From Whitmania pigra (lineage: Eukaryota; Annelida; Clitellata; Hirudinida; Haemopidae): DNA of 64,000 bases. The notes under the pieces were generated by a model. The model did not search any database. It was not told the origin of the DNA and saw nothing but the letters and a program-made list of their open reading frames with translations. The translations under genes and the position numbers were made by a program. Positions 1-11,900 of this stretch are shown here, piece after piece. Every line of letters starts with the position of its first letter. The first letter of the stretch is position 1. The DNA is taken from assembly GCA_021613335.1 (NCBI GenBank), contig JAJTWR010000437.1, positions 865,001 through 929,000 of the forward strand, read 5' to 3'.

Positions 1-150
1 ACATGATTAATCAAAATAACAAACTATAATTATCTTTTATGGTTGTTATTTTTAGCAAGGCATTATTTGATTATTATTAGTAGTAGAGTTACTACAAATT
101 GCCGTTACTGAATATGCTAATTAATCAATTAAGACAATTGTTATTGACAG

Positions 151-2535
151 GTCAAAAAATTCAAATATTCTGGTTCATTGCAAGATGGGAATTAGTAGAT
201 CTGCATCCACAGTAGGAATTGATTGTTCTTAAATATTTTAATAAAATATATTTATTTTCATAAATATTTTAATGAAATATATTTATTTTCATAATTATAT
301 TTATTAAAATATATTTATTTTCATATATTTATTTTAATATCTATATATATTTATTTTAAATATTTTAAATATTTTAAATATATTTATTTTAATGAAATAT
401 ATTTATTTTCATAAATATTTTATTAAAATATATCTGTTTTCATAAATATTTAAACAATCACATTGAGTTATTGTGAATATGGTTGCAAATATTATTGCTA
501 CACTATTTTATTTTGATTCATTGAATTTTGGTGACTGTCACTAACCAGTTGACATTAGTAAATAATAATAGCAATTATGATGAAGATGGTAATGGTGATG
601 ATGATGATAATAAAATTATTAAATGAATGTTACATACGAATTTATCTTTTTTATCTTCTCTTTCTTTGGCTTTCATTTTTAGGTGATAGCATTCATCATG
701 AAGTACAAGCAGTGGGATGTGGAGGAGGCTTACCAGTTTGTCAAGCAGAAGAGAAGTTGCATTCAGCCAAACCCTGGTTTCATGCAACAACTGATCACTT
801 ACCAGGGAATTCTTGATGCTAGGTTAGACCAGTTGTTGTTGCTGTCATTGTGATGTCATACATTAAAAATAACAACACAGAAGTTGTATGAAACACTAGC
901 CATTAATATGCCTTACGGATTTTGTGTATGTCTATATAAAGAATGAAAGCATTAATCTTTACTATTTATTTATTGTTATGATTTTTTCACCAAATTATAT
1001 GTTTGTTTATAAATTGTTAATTTTTCAGCAATCACAGACACAATAAGCTGTTCAGATCAAGATCTATAAATTCCCTTGACAAGATCAACAAGAAACAATC
1101 TAAAAGTCAGAAAGTTCGACCAAAATCAAATGCTGAGGGGAGAAAGGTTAATGGTTAGCAAAAATGCTGGTGATATATATATGGTGAGGGTAGTCTATAT
1201 AGTGGGATGTCATTTCATTAGGACTAGGATTTCCCTGAGTAATGTAATTGTATTTTCTGCTTATGCTGTGCATATATTTTGTTCATTTGGGATTCATTGT
1301 TCAATGAAGGAAAAAGTGATGAAATAACCCGATAATTTGGTATTAGCAAGACATTTGGGTATTGGTAAGCATTTCAAAATTTGTAAAGGTTGATTTGCCT
1401 TCAATTGCGCATTAGCATTAACTATTCCTTGCGCTATTATATAATTATCATTTTTTTGTGCCAGTTAATAATTGGTCTAATTAAGCAATTAATCTGAATG
1501 ATCTCATTATAAGTAGATTCTATTATACTGGTTACTGTTGGGTGTTAATTATTAAAGAGGCATTTAAAAAAATGTTTAACAACAGTTTAAAAGTTGCTGC
1601 AATTTAATATTATTCTCTCTACATAGTGATAATTGCACTTTAAAAATGGTGCAACATGAAACTGCATGCCCATTTATTCTTTATCCAAAAACAGGAATGT
1701 AGCTGATTGGGTTATTTATATGTGACTTTTGCAAAATAATAATTGAATGAATAATAAGCATTCATTTTGATTGTTAATATTCCTTGATAGTTGACGAGGT
1801 CAGTGAAACTATGGAAGCATCTCGGGACCTTGAAACGTCCGAGATCTCGGACAAATTCATAATTGTCGATGCAGACGATGCCTGTCTAAGTGCTGCTTCT
1901 GACACCTGCAACTCTTTGGATGATCATGCTGATGTCTCCACACTTATTGACGAGTCGACCCTCTCCACTTCCTCTGTTCTGAGGCAATGGAGCAGTCATT
2001 CATCAGGAAGCCCTCAATCATTTGATAAGTGGGTCTCAATCTTTATTGTTTCCTGGAAGCTGTGATTTTTAAGGCTTTTCAGAGCTTTGCTTCAATTGAT
2101 TTTGTAATATTTAGTGCATTTTATGTTGATTTTGAATTTTAAAATTAAAATTTTTTTGTAACTATTTTCAAATTTGTTTAACATAACTTATTGAAAGTTG
2201 TTGGATTTTTCATAAACTTAAATCTATCTAACAACTAAATTTCTATATTTTTTTATTTTAGGGCAGAAGAAAAGGAAGTTGTGGCAGTTAATGAAGACAT
2301 TTTTGAAGAGTATGAAGAGTGTACTCTTCTAAAATCATTTCAAAATTCGAAGAAAAAGTTCTGCAGCTGGCCAGGTGAAATGAACTTAAAAGTAACAGAA
2401 AGCACTTCTGAAGATCCAATACCTCAGGATGAGGTGCCTCCCTTAAAACAATCAGTTAAGTTTACCTTGACTCGCCAGAAGAAATGGAATGAAAAGAAAT
2501 TGTTAAAAAGGCATCACTCCATGTTTCAACAGTAA
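151..2535 (+). CDS. SSH: Slingshot-type cofilin phosphatase, 3' part (5' end outside window)
   Basis: Slingshot phosphatases dephosphorylate cofilin/ADF and so control actin turnover in the cytoplasm. Exons read at 151-211, 683-822, 1029-1153, 1791-2028 and 2262-2535 join with consistent phase into about 279 residues. The first carries the dual-specificity phosphatase signature HCKMGISRSAST with the catalytic Cys and Arg. The second continues with STVIAFIMKYKQWDVEEAYQ and NPGFMQQLITYQGILDA, the slingshot version of this domain, and the third with SNHRHNKLFRSRS. The remainder is a short acidic and serine-rich tail ending KRHHSMFQQ, which is brief compared with long slingshot isoforms. The third exon end (1153, rather than a donor at 1147) was chosen because only it keeps frame into 1791. 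The N-terminal domains lie upstream of the window. The family call is firm; the paralogue is not determined. Confidence 0.88.
223..455. repeat. AT-rich imperfect tandem repeat in slingshot intron
   Basis: Imperfect copies of a roughly 28-30 bp motif built on AAATATATTTATTTTCATAA recur between the catalytic exon and the next slingshot exon. Nothing else is visible in this intron. It looks like simple replication-slippage DNA. Confidence 0.7.
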
Positions 2536-3766
2536 TGTTGAAGGAGTATTTATTTCATTTCCTTTTTCATCTTTTACAAATTGTTATCCTCTGCTCAATG
2601 TTCAGCATTACTCGTGACTTTCAAATAATTTATTGTATTTTCTATCCAGTATTCTCAAGAAGAAATTGCGTTTTTTCTTGGATATTAAAATGTTTGCCTT
2701 TTACCATTTTTAGCCATGGCTACATCTCACCTTACGGCAGTGCCTTAAACACATGAACAGACCTAAATATATTGTATTTTTATTACGTTATAGTAGCTTG
2801 TTTTAACACTTTGCTTCCATTTGTTCCATTATTTTGACATAATTGAAAGCACAATTTGTTAACTTTACATTCCTTGTCCCGAACCATGTGCATTATTTTT
2901 GATATCTTCAACTACATTTAATATATTCTTAACACTTTTAATTTTTAGCCCCTTTTGTTTTATTCCAAAACCCCTCATGAGCGATCTTCATCCGCTTGAT
3001 TACTTTTGAAAATTTCAAATCAAAAATTTAATAATTTTTAGACCTAAAACTGGTGGAAACAATCGGCGCATAGTTTATGGGACCGAGTTCGTCTGCTTCA
3101 GATATGGAATAGTAGTAGATATCTTCATGACATAGGATTACAACGTTTCAACCATCACTTAATTAATCATGGAGATATTTATGGGAGCATCCTTGAGAAC
3201 TAATCGTATCGGTGAGCAACGAAGTGCCCTAGAAATTTCTTAAGATGACAAATCTACAAATAAGTATAAAAGAACGCTTATAAACGACTCAAATGATTAT
3301 TTAATGGCGTTATCAAAAATTATAATATTAATATTGAAGAAATAAGCATAACACATGTAATTGTTAAATGAATGCTAATTGTAATTATAAAATTCAAAAA
3401 TTTGATTAAACAAATTATCATCATACGTCTTGTCAAGTTTTAAGTATGTAAACCGAAAATCATAAAATTGACGAAAGAATTAACTACGTCTTAATATTAT
3501 CTGTAACCAGAGACAATAGCCGCCTCAAGTCATTCGTGTTTCTTTGGGAGGGTTGGACGAGGCTGTATGTTGTTTAGTTTCGCTGTTAATAACCATTGTT
3601 TCCATTGGTTTTGGCTGGCGGTCCGTGGATTTACGCTGTTCGATTTAATCGATATTTTGGTTAGCGACAAGGACATTAGGTGAAATTTTTGAAAGGAACG
3701 TAACGAACTTTTAACGAGCTTTTGAAACCACTAGCTTTTCTTCGGCCTAATATCAAAAAGATAAAA
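2536..3766. other. Intergenic: slingshot 3' UTR and NFE2L upstream region
   Basis: No conserved coding frame is seen. The left part should contain the slingshot 3' UTR. The last 250 bases before 3767 are less AT-rich and probably hold the promoter and 5' UTR of the following gene, but no TATA box or clear motif could be assigned. Confidence 0.5.
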
Positions 3767-6700
3767 ATGATCAAAGATCATTTCATGGACGCTTTCTTAC
3801 AAATCTCAATTATTTTGAGTTTGCTGAAGTCGGACTATCAGGATGTTACGCTTTTCAATCAATTGAATACACTCCGAGATTCTTTCAATGGACAATTGGC
3901 AGTTTCTCCGATCATTGATTTTCACTCCATAAATGGACGAAATCCAGACCTAGGCTTTGTTCATCCGAAAAACGCGAGAATCGAAGATGTTCTGAGGAGC
4001 GTTCATTCTCTTGGTCGTTTCGGTCGATTTCGAGGGATTTCGTCAGATGTTGTCAACGCATTTCTGGTAGATGAAACTCCAAACGCATTTTCTGCTGGAA
4101 ACGGCAATGGAGGGAATAATGCTGGCAGACCATCTGCAGGTGGTGACAACACTTTGCCCCACTCAAATTCACCTCTCACTCAGGGGGAAGAACCAACTAA
4201 GGAGGTGGTTAATTACATTAGTTTGGTGCTTTTCTTAGGGGTCTTTCACCAGACATGATGTCTTTATAGGATATGGATCTCATTGATGTGTTGTGGAGAC
4301 ATGACATCGACTTGGGAGTCACTGTTGAGCCTCCACTCATGTGGGAATTGGAAAAAGAGCAGGAATTCAACCTTCACAAGAGATTGGAAGAAGTAAATAT
4401 AAATTTATCTATTTGTGTCTTGGACTTGCAAATTTTTTTTACACATTTTAATTAACTGTAATGGAGTTTCTGTGATTTCTTTTGGCAAAGTATGGAATAA
4501 TTCTTTCACAAGAGCAATACTTTTCCAACAAGTGGCAAAAATGGCCAGTGCAAAATTATAATTTGAGACTTTCTATTAATACTGCTTTAATGTGATGTTT
4601 TTCATTATTGATGAAATGTGACAACAGATGGCATGTTGAACTCATCTATAACTTTGATTTTGTTTTATTCAGATTTTTATTGAGAAGTTTCTCAGACATT
4701 CAACTTTTTTGTGCCAAATTGCATTATATTGATTATATTATGTTCCAGCTGCTGAATTACTAGTGTAACAATTGCAGTATTATAATGACAATAATAACAA
4801 TATTATAATTGTAATAGTATTTACATAATAATAATTAGTATTTTATAATATTCTTGTCATCATTAGCATTGCAATGTAATTTGTAACTGAGTAAATATGG
4901 TGTCATTTATGCAAATAAATGAATGCTCAACAGGAGGCCATTGCACTTGTGAAACTTGAAGACAGTCAGACATCAGACGACCCAATCTGTTTTGATTCTT
5001 GTGTCCAGGATGCCACAAGGACAGGTGAGTCATATGGGATGTAGGTGAGATATCTCATCTAGTGACTCATGATTTCAATCAAGAAAGGTTGATTTGTGTC
5101 ATGGAATCCAAAGAATTTATGTCTTATTAGTTTAAAGTAATACGTTAGCTGTAATTAAGTGCTACACAGAGTGTTGCAACTGGCATAAAATAAGATTTTA
5201 ACCATAAAATATTATTTTAACCATAACATAAGATTTTAACCATAAAATATTATTTTAACCATAAAATATTATTTTAACCATAAAATATTATTTTAACCAT
5301 AAAATATTATTTTAACCATAAAATATTATTTTAACCATAACATAAGATTTTAACCATAAAATATTATTTTAACCATAACATAAGATTTTAACCATAAAAT
5401 AAGATTTTAACCATAACATAAGATTTTAACCATAACATAAGATTTTAACCATAAAATATTATTTTAATCAGATTGTTGATAGATCTTTTACGATCATTGA
5501 AAGTGAAAATTTTTCAGATGCAGGGGAATGTTCTACAGCTTCTGAAGAACTGAACACACCTGAAATTCTGGACAACCCTGGCTTCTCTCTCTTCAATGAA
5601 CAGGTAATTGGTTGAATTTGGTCATCCTCCTTGTTATCTCTGATGTTTGTTATCATCCAACACTGAAAATTATCATTGGCATCATCTTAGTAATGCTGTC
5701 CTACTGACCTGCACTTAACTTAACATGAACTCTATTATTTATCACTTCCTTCTAAATCAGATAGTGGCATGACCCAGAACTGTGAGCCAATATTTCAGAA
5801 TTGCTCTAAATAAATAATCCCAAATTAAATATTGATAACATTTCAGCAGGTGCTGAATGTTTTGCCTTGTTGTTGGCTGCGAGAAATCAATTTACCATCA
5901 TTACCTGTTGTGATAGTGTTTGGATAATAAATTTTTTTTTACCTGTTAAGGATCTGTCTATCACATCTGATTCATTCTAATGCTAATGTCAGTCTAGTGA
6001 TGATGAGCGATTAATAAAGTATTGCCAATCAATAAATTGAGCATGTCAACCATTTATGTGGGATTTAATTGATTCTTTGTTGTCATTCTATTTGTCAGAA
6101 CACTCAGGAAAACATAGAAAGTGATTGGGCAAACCTGATGAACCTCATTGGGGTGGAAAACAACCTCGATGGTGATGTGGAGGGGGAGATGTTTTCAAAC
6201 CTGTTTGCCTTCAACGATGACCGAGATGGTGATGGTGATGATGATGCTGTCCAGGTGAAGATGGAGGGAGGTGAAGAGGAATCCCAGTTAAGGGGCCTGG
6301 AAAACATTGATTTTCCAATGTTTGATGATCCGTTACTCGGTTATCTTTGCTGTCTGCTTTGTGAAGTTTTATTTGAACATTTAGGACATATTTTATCTAA
6401 ATGTTACTAAATTTATATTACACTCTCTATTTAATATAATAAATTATATTTTGCATTTAGCTGATTTTTTGAGTGCCTTGTGTATGCTGATAGGATTTGA
6501 AATATTAAATAGAAATCTATTAAATGATTAATTTTCTGCCAGGACTTGATACAGATCTCGACACTTTGTTAGGAATGGAAGATTTGAACATCGAATTTGA
6601 CGGTCTTCCTGACCTGGCCGATGCCGAAGAGGATTCATCGTCCTCCATTTTAAAAAGACTGTCAGGTTTGTTTTCAACTTCCCACACCTCCAGACAGACT

Positions 6701-8595
6701 CCACAAAATAAGCCCACAACAGCGCTAAGAAAAATACCTTCAATTTAACCTCGGTGCAGGTCATTAGGTCAAATTTGTAATTAACCAGATCTATTATTGG
6801 ATCTCGATGATGTCATTTGACGTCCTAGCTTATAAAGATTTAATCAGTTAAATTCACATTTGTTCACCTTTTCACGAACAGGTGGGCAGCACACTCCTCG
6901 GTCGTGCCTTTCAACCACTGATCCTTCGTTTTCGGTAATTAATACTTCGTATTATTATAAATGTCGTAAGTTATAATTAAGTTATTTAATTTAAAGTTTA
7001 CTGCTTGTTTGCCTAGAGTTTTTCAAAACAAAACAGTCTTCAACATGGTTTGCTTTATCGATGGTTGTTTATTGAGAGCAATGGCTTTTGAGATAAGGAC
7101 ACATTTGGCGATTAAAACGGCAAGGAATAAAAAGCTGAAATGAAAGCTTGGTTTGCCAATGCATTTCTAGTTTCATTTGTGTTTAGTTCATATTTTATTT
7201 TTAGACAGTAAAAGTTGTATTAGTATTTTGTGTAGCTTTAAGGCCAAAGTGCATAACTGATAAGCATTTCTAAGGGCTTTCAAAGCAAACTCATTTTTTG
7301 AATTGTAGTTTCTTATTAATAATTGTTAATTTATAGGATTCTAAATACATAAAAAACAAATTTGTTACAATGCTACAACGATTATTATTACCCTTGCAGG
7401 AAATGTTTTCAAGAGATGAATCCATCTTCAGTCCATCAGAGGGGAAATATTCCACATCAGATCGAGTCTCGTCGAGATGCAGTTTCTCCAGTGACAGCCT
7501 GTTGGCAGGCTGCACCAGGTCTTCCTCAATCTGGGCAGATTCGACCGACATCCACCACAACCACACGTACGACAACAAGCTTCACTTTGCTTTATCACAA
7601 GAGCCTTGCTTCAAAGAGGAAAAGGAACACAAGAAGCCAACATTGACTTTCACTAAAGATTATTTCCCTAAGGAGAAGGTCAGATGCAGATTTTAAGGAT
7701 TAGTCACTACATTGAAAGTTTTATTAGCTAGATCATTTAGCTTTCTAATGCTATGTTCCTATAATTTGTTTTATTTGAATAATATCTTATTTTTGTTCAC
7801 TTTTATACCAATTCTATTTAGCCGTTCTGCTATTCTGAGGTAGAATATTTTATATAGAATTATTAGTTAATTTAAAAATTTTGGATTTTGTCTATTTTCT
7901 TGGTGATGAGGCAGACAGACTCTTGATTATATATATAAATGACAACATATAATATAGATATATAGATGACAGCATCTGTGTTGTACACTAAGCCCACCGA
8001 AAGCATGATTTTTAACGCAAAGTTATGAACTTGCCAGCAGACCACAAGACCAACCAGAAGCAGAGATGAAGTGAAATTGAAGCAGATGAAGATACCTTTC
8101 TCTCTGGATGAGATCATCAACAACCCCATCGAATGGTTCACTGACGTCACCACCAACCCCAAATTCCGTTTCAGCCCACAGCAGGTGGATCTGCTTAGGA
8201 GCATCAGAAAGAGGGGCAAGAACAAAGAGGCAGCGCAGAACTGCCGTAAGAGGAAGTTAGACGAGATCCAGTCCCTGGAGATGGAGGTCGACGCTCTCTC
8301 CGCTAGGAGAATCGAGCTAGCAAAGAGCTGCGGGAGTCTGGAAAACAACATTGACAAACTGGCTAGGAAGTTCACAGAGCTGCAGGAGAGGATCCTTGTA
8401 TCTGCGAGGAGAAGCAATCAGAAGTTCGGAGACGGTGATATGTCTCTGCACTTCGACCGCACGGGAGTGATCAGATTAGTCGAGGGTTCTCAGTGCAGGC
8501 AGCAACAACTGGACGAATGGGACTCCATGACAAAGACAGACAACTCCAACAGGAAAACAGCAAAGACAAAACGAAAACAAACAAAGAGGAATTGA
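3767..8595 (+). CDS. NFE2L1-like: NFE2L1-like cap'n'collar bZIP transcription factor
   Basis: CNC-bZIP factors bind antioxidant-response elements with small Maf partners; NFE2L1 (Nrf1) is held in the ER membrane and drives proteasome genes. Exons 3767-4204, 4270-4392, 4934-5024, 5518-5603, 6099-6339, 6543-6665, 6882-6934, 7400-7678 and 8041-8595 give about 662 aa. Residues 1-140 match the Nrf1 N-terminal domain: hydrophobic LQISIILSLL near the start, then VLRSVHSLGRF and DVVNAFLVDETPN. TKE|DMDLIDVLWRHDIDLGV across the exon 1-2 junction is the DLG motif, with the junction where NFE2L1 has the same peptide. Exon 8 has HNHTY. Exon 9 carries RDE-KIPFSLDEII (CNC), RKRGKNKEAAQNCRKRK (basic region, about 534-550), the zipper, and a tail resembling the Neh3 end. 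No ETGE Keap1 motif was found. The start is the first in-frame ATG. Family certain; L1 versus L3 is inferred from the N-terminus. Confidence 0.93.
5184..5467. repeat. 19-bp minisatellite in NFE2L intron 3
   Basis: About 15 tandem units of 19 bp are present in two interspersed variants, CATAAAATATTATTTTAAC and CATAACATAAGATTTTAAC. The array ends about 50 bp before the acceptor of exon 4 (5518). It is likely length-polymorphic. Confidence 0.9.
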
Positions 8596-8954
8596 TTTTG
8601 CTTTGATTTGTTTGGAATTTGACCTGCTTCTCGACTGTACATATCTCATAATTTGTATGAACCTTTGCAATGTTATTTTGTTATTTTTTTTGTGCATGGT
8701 GAATATATTTGTTTCAATAGCCTCAGAGGATCTCCTACAAATTTAATGCGATACAAATTCCTTTGTTTTGTTCTTCAAACTCTGTCCAAATGCGTTTGTT
8801 ATTTTGGCTTTATGAGCTTAGAAAAGCCAAATAAAAAGTAAATAAACATCTTTCCCAGATTATTTCCCAATAATTGTTAATATTAATAAATCGAGTGTCG
8901 AGTAATTAATAATTTATCAAAGGGCATGTTTTCTGTCCCATTGTCAGGTTCTCT
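8596..8954. other. Convergent 3' ends of NFE2L (+) and DNPEP (-)
   Basis: This 359-bp interval separates the two stop codons. AATAAA hexamers at about 8830 and 8841 on the + strand are the likely polyadenylation signals of the NFE2L1-like gene. No clear hexamer was picked for DNPEP on the minus strand. Confidence 0.6.
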
Positions 8955-11900
8955 TCAAATACCCTTGGTCTTTGCAAAGAGAGCAGGGTATTTCTCATAA
9001 AATGCCTGAAAAAACAGAATTATTGATTAAATGGTGATTAGTGATTAAAATAGGCAATGGTTAGACCTTGAAAAGAGTGACAGCCTGTTGGACACTTGAG
9101 GTGCAGCACATCTCCCTGATGGAATGCATGCTCAACTGGACTGAGCCAAGGTCCAGAGTGGGGATGCCCAGCTTGGCTGAAATTATTGGTCCAATGGTGG
9201 ACCCACATGGGGAGTCGTTGCGGGTGACAAAGTCCTGAAGTTTGAGTTCGAAGTAGTCAAGCAATAAATGTAAAATAATAGGCAGCTGAGACGGTCAGTA
9301 GTACAACAAAGTTGTGGTCAAGTTTATACTGAATGTATTGCATATAATCACATGAATGAAATGATGACTTAGGCGTCGATAATTTTTAATGAGTTAATTT
9401 TGATGCTAGGTCATTCCCTTAATAAGGGCCCAATAAATTGCTTCAGCAATTAATTAAGTCCACCTGAAGAGGAACCTCAGCCTCTTTGGCAATTTCCCTC
9501 ATGATGGCTGATGTAATGGCAGTGGAGGCATATCTCTGGTTTGCATTGAATTTCAGTGTCACACCCTGTTGATAAGCAGTCAATTATTGACGTGACAATA
9601 ATGAGTACTTAACACATTGACTAAGTAACAGTATAAATGAATCTTGAAATATAATCTGCATTAATAAATGTAGATATAGAATGCAACTGAAACTAACCTT
9701 GTGGAAGGCAGGCCTATGGTGCTCCTCGTGTTTTTCACTGACAAGTGCAAATGTGATAACAATCATGAATCATGCAATGTCAGAGAAAGCAGAAGTAATG
9801 TTAGTGTGATTGTAAATTTAACTAAATTATTTAACTACTCTAACTAAATTAATGTAATGTTTCAATTTAAATTTCCATAAAATAAGCACTGAAAATCAGC
9901 TTTAAAAAATAATTTATTAGAAAATTAAACCATTTAATAATATAATAAAATAATAATAATAATATATAGTAATAATGTCACAAATAGCATTCTTCCACCA
10001 GCCAATGGAAATGAGAATTTGTTAAAATTTGAATAATTTAAAAATCGAAGAATTAATTCGACGCAAAATAATAATTAATAATAAATAAATTATCCCAGTG
10101 TTTTAGAAAGCACCACTGAGCACACAAATCTCCATTAAAATGTTAAAAAGCTGCTGTTAGGAGCTCAAGAAAGCATTCTTTGACTTAAATTTTTGTTTTC
10201 TTGCCTCATTTTATTTCTCTTTTTCTTGTTCTTTTTCATTTCGTTTGACACAGACACCTCTCTTTGAATCAAATACGACCATTATCACAGCATTGCACAT
10301 CTTTTTATACCCGTTTCAAATGCTTCAGTGAAAAGTTCTTTGGAGTTTCTTGCCACGTAAGTTATTAAAAAGTATATTAATTACCTTTCGCAAATTTAGA
10401 AAACTTTTTGCCTTTAACACATTCACCTATTAACCGCAATCATTCAATTTAAGCATATTTACTAACTCCTACAACTCCTACTCTGCACATAAAATCTAAT
10501 TTCATTTAACTACAGATACACAACAAAGCAATAAGGAAAAGCAATAATTGTAGAAATTCGACGCAAAATAATAAATTATTGTTTATGCTTAAAAAATTGA
10601 AACAAGAATAATAATGAATGAATTAACAAGTTGCAACTAACGAGAAGTTAGGATGGACCGCATGGGCCATGTCGGCACTGACCATGAGAGACTTTGGAAT
10701 GGCCTCCTCAAAGGAGTTCAACTTGTTTGGACTCCTTGACAGTCTCCTCAAGGTGTGCTCTTGGATGGCAGATGCTGCACCCTGAGCAGACTCTGACCCC
10801 ACCTGGAAAAACATTTCCAGCCAATGATCACTAATTAGGTCAGTATTGACCATTGTGTAGTATGTAATAAGTAATAAATAAGTAACAGCACATTTATTTA
10901 CTAAAAAGTTCTTTACTTTAAAATTAATTAATTAATTAATTAACGGGCAACAAACCTCTTCATTGTCAAACATGCTCAGCATCCTGATGTTTGTGTCCTC
11001 TTTAAGGCTTGTTACATTTGAAGAAGAATCAATGAATCCCTGGTAAATAAGTGTGCGATGATAACTACTTATTAAAATACTGTAAAGCTTATTATTTTCT
11101 ATTTAAGGTAAATTACGTAATTTCAAGACATTTAAAAAATGAAAGCAACTAAGAGAAAGACAATAAATTCTAAAGGTGAAAATGTTAAAACGGATGAAAG
11201 TTATCACAGTTAGGAATAAATCATAAACAGATGGTAATTTTAAATTGAAATGATTAACATTTCTCAACATCAAGAAGGTAACAAAGGAAATCAAGGAAAT
11301 GACGACCTAATTAAATAGTTTTAAACAGTTCCCAAATTTCCCTTAAATTGCATGCAAAAGAACACATATGCAAATGAGACAACATCACCTGAGCATAACC
11401 TAAATTGACGCTTCACAACTAATTATTGGCTTCATATGTTAAAAATGCATCATAATAATAAAAAAAGCAAACTTAAATATAAATTTGCATAAAAACAGAT
11501 TGTTTTAATTTTAAATTTATGCCATAAATAACTAAATCCACTGTAATGTAGTAAGATCATTGATTTAAAATATGAAATTATTCAACTGAATATTTGTTTT
11601 AATATGATAAATTATATTGTAATGGATAACATGCTAATTAACATAAAATATTCATCAAATGTACCTTGAGAGCACAATAAGAACTGTGCAGGTTGTCAAG
11701 TCGTCCTGAGAAAATGAACTCCTCGTAAAGACCTCCGAGGGTCTGGAAAGGACAAGTTCAACAATTGGTTCATTCATTGGAATTAAATAAAATTAAATAA
11801 ATTCAATGCTTTTAAAGCTCCACTAAAGAAAATAAAGTAAGAGTTATAATAACAATTAATAATAATAATAAAAAGAAATAATAATAATTTTAACAATAAA

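Noticed and set aside
223..5467. CRISPR-like array in the tandem repeats
   Set aside because: Units are contiguous without spacers and the genome is eukaryotic.
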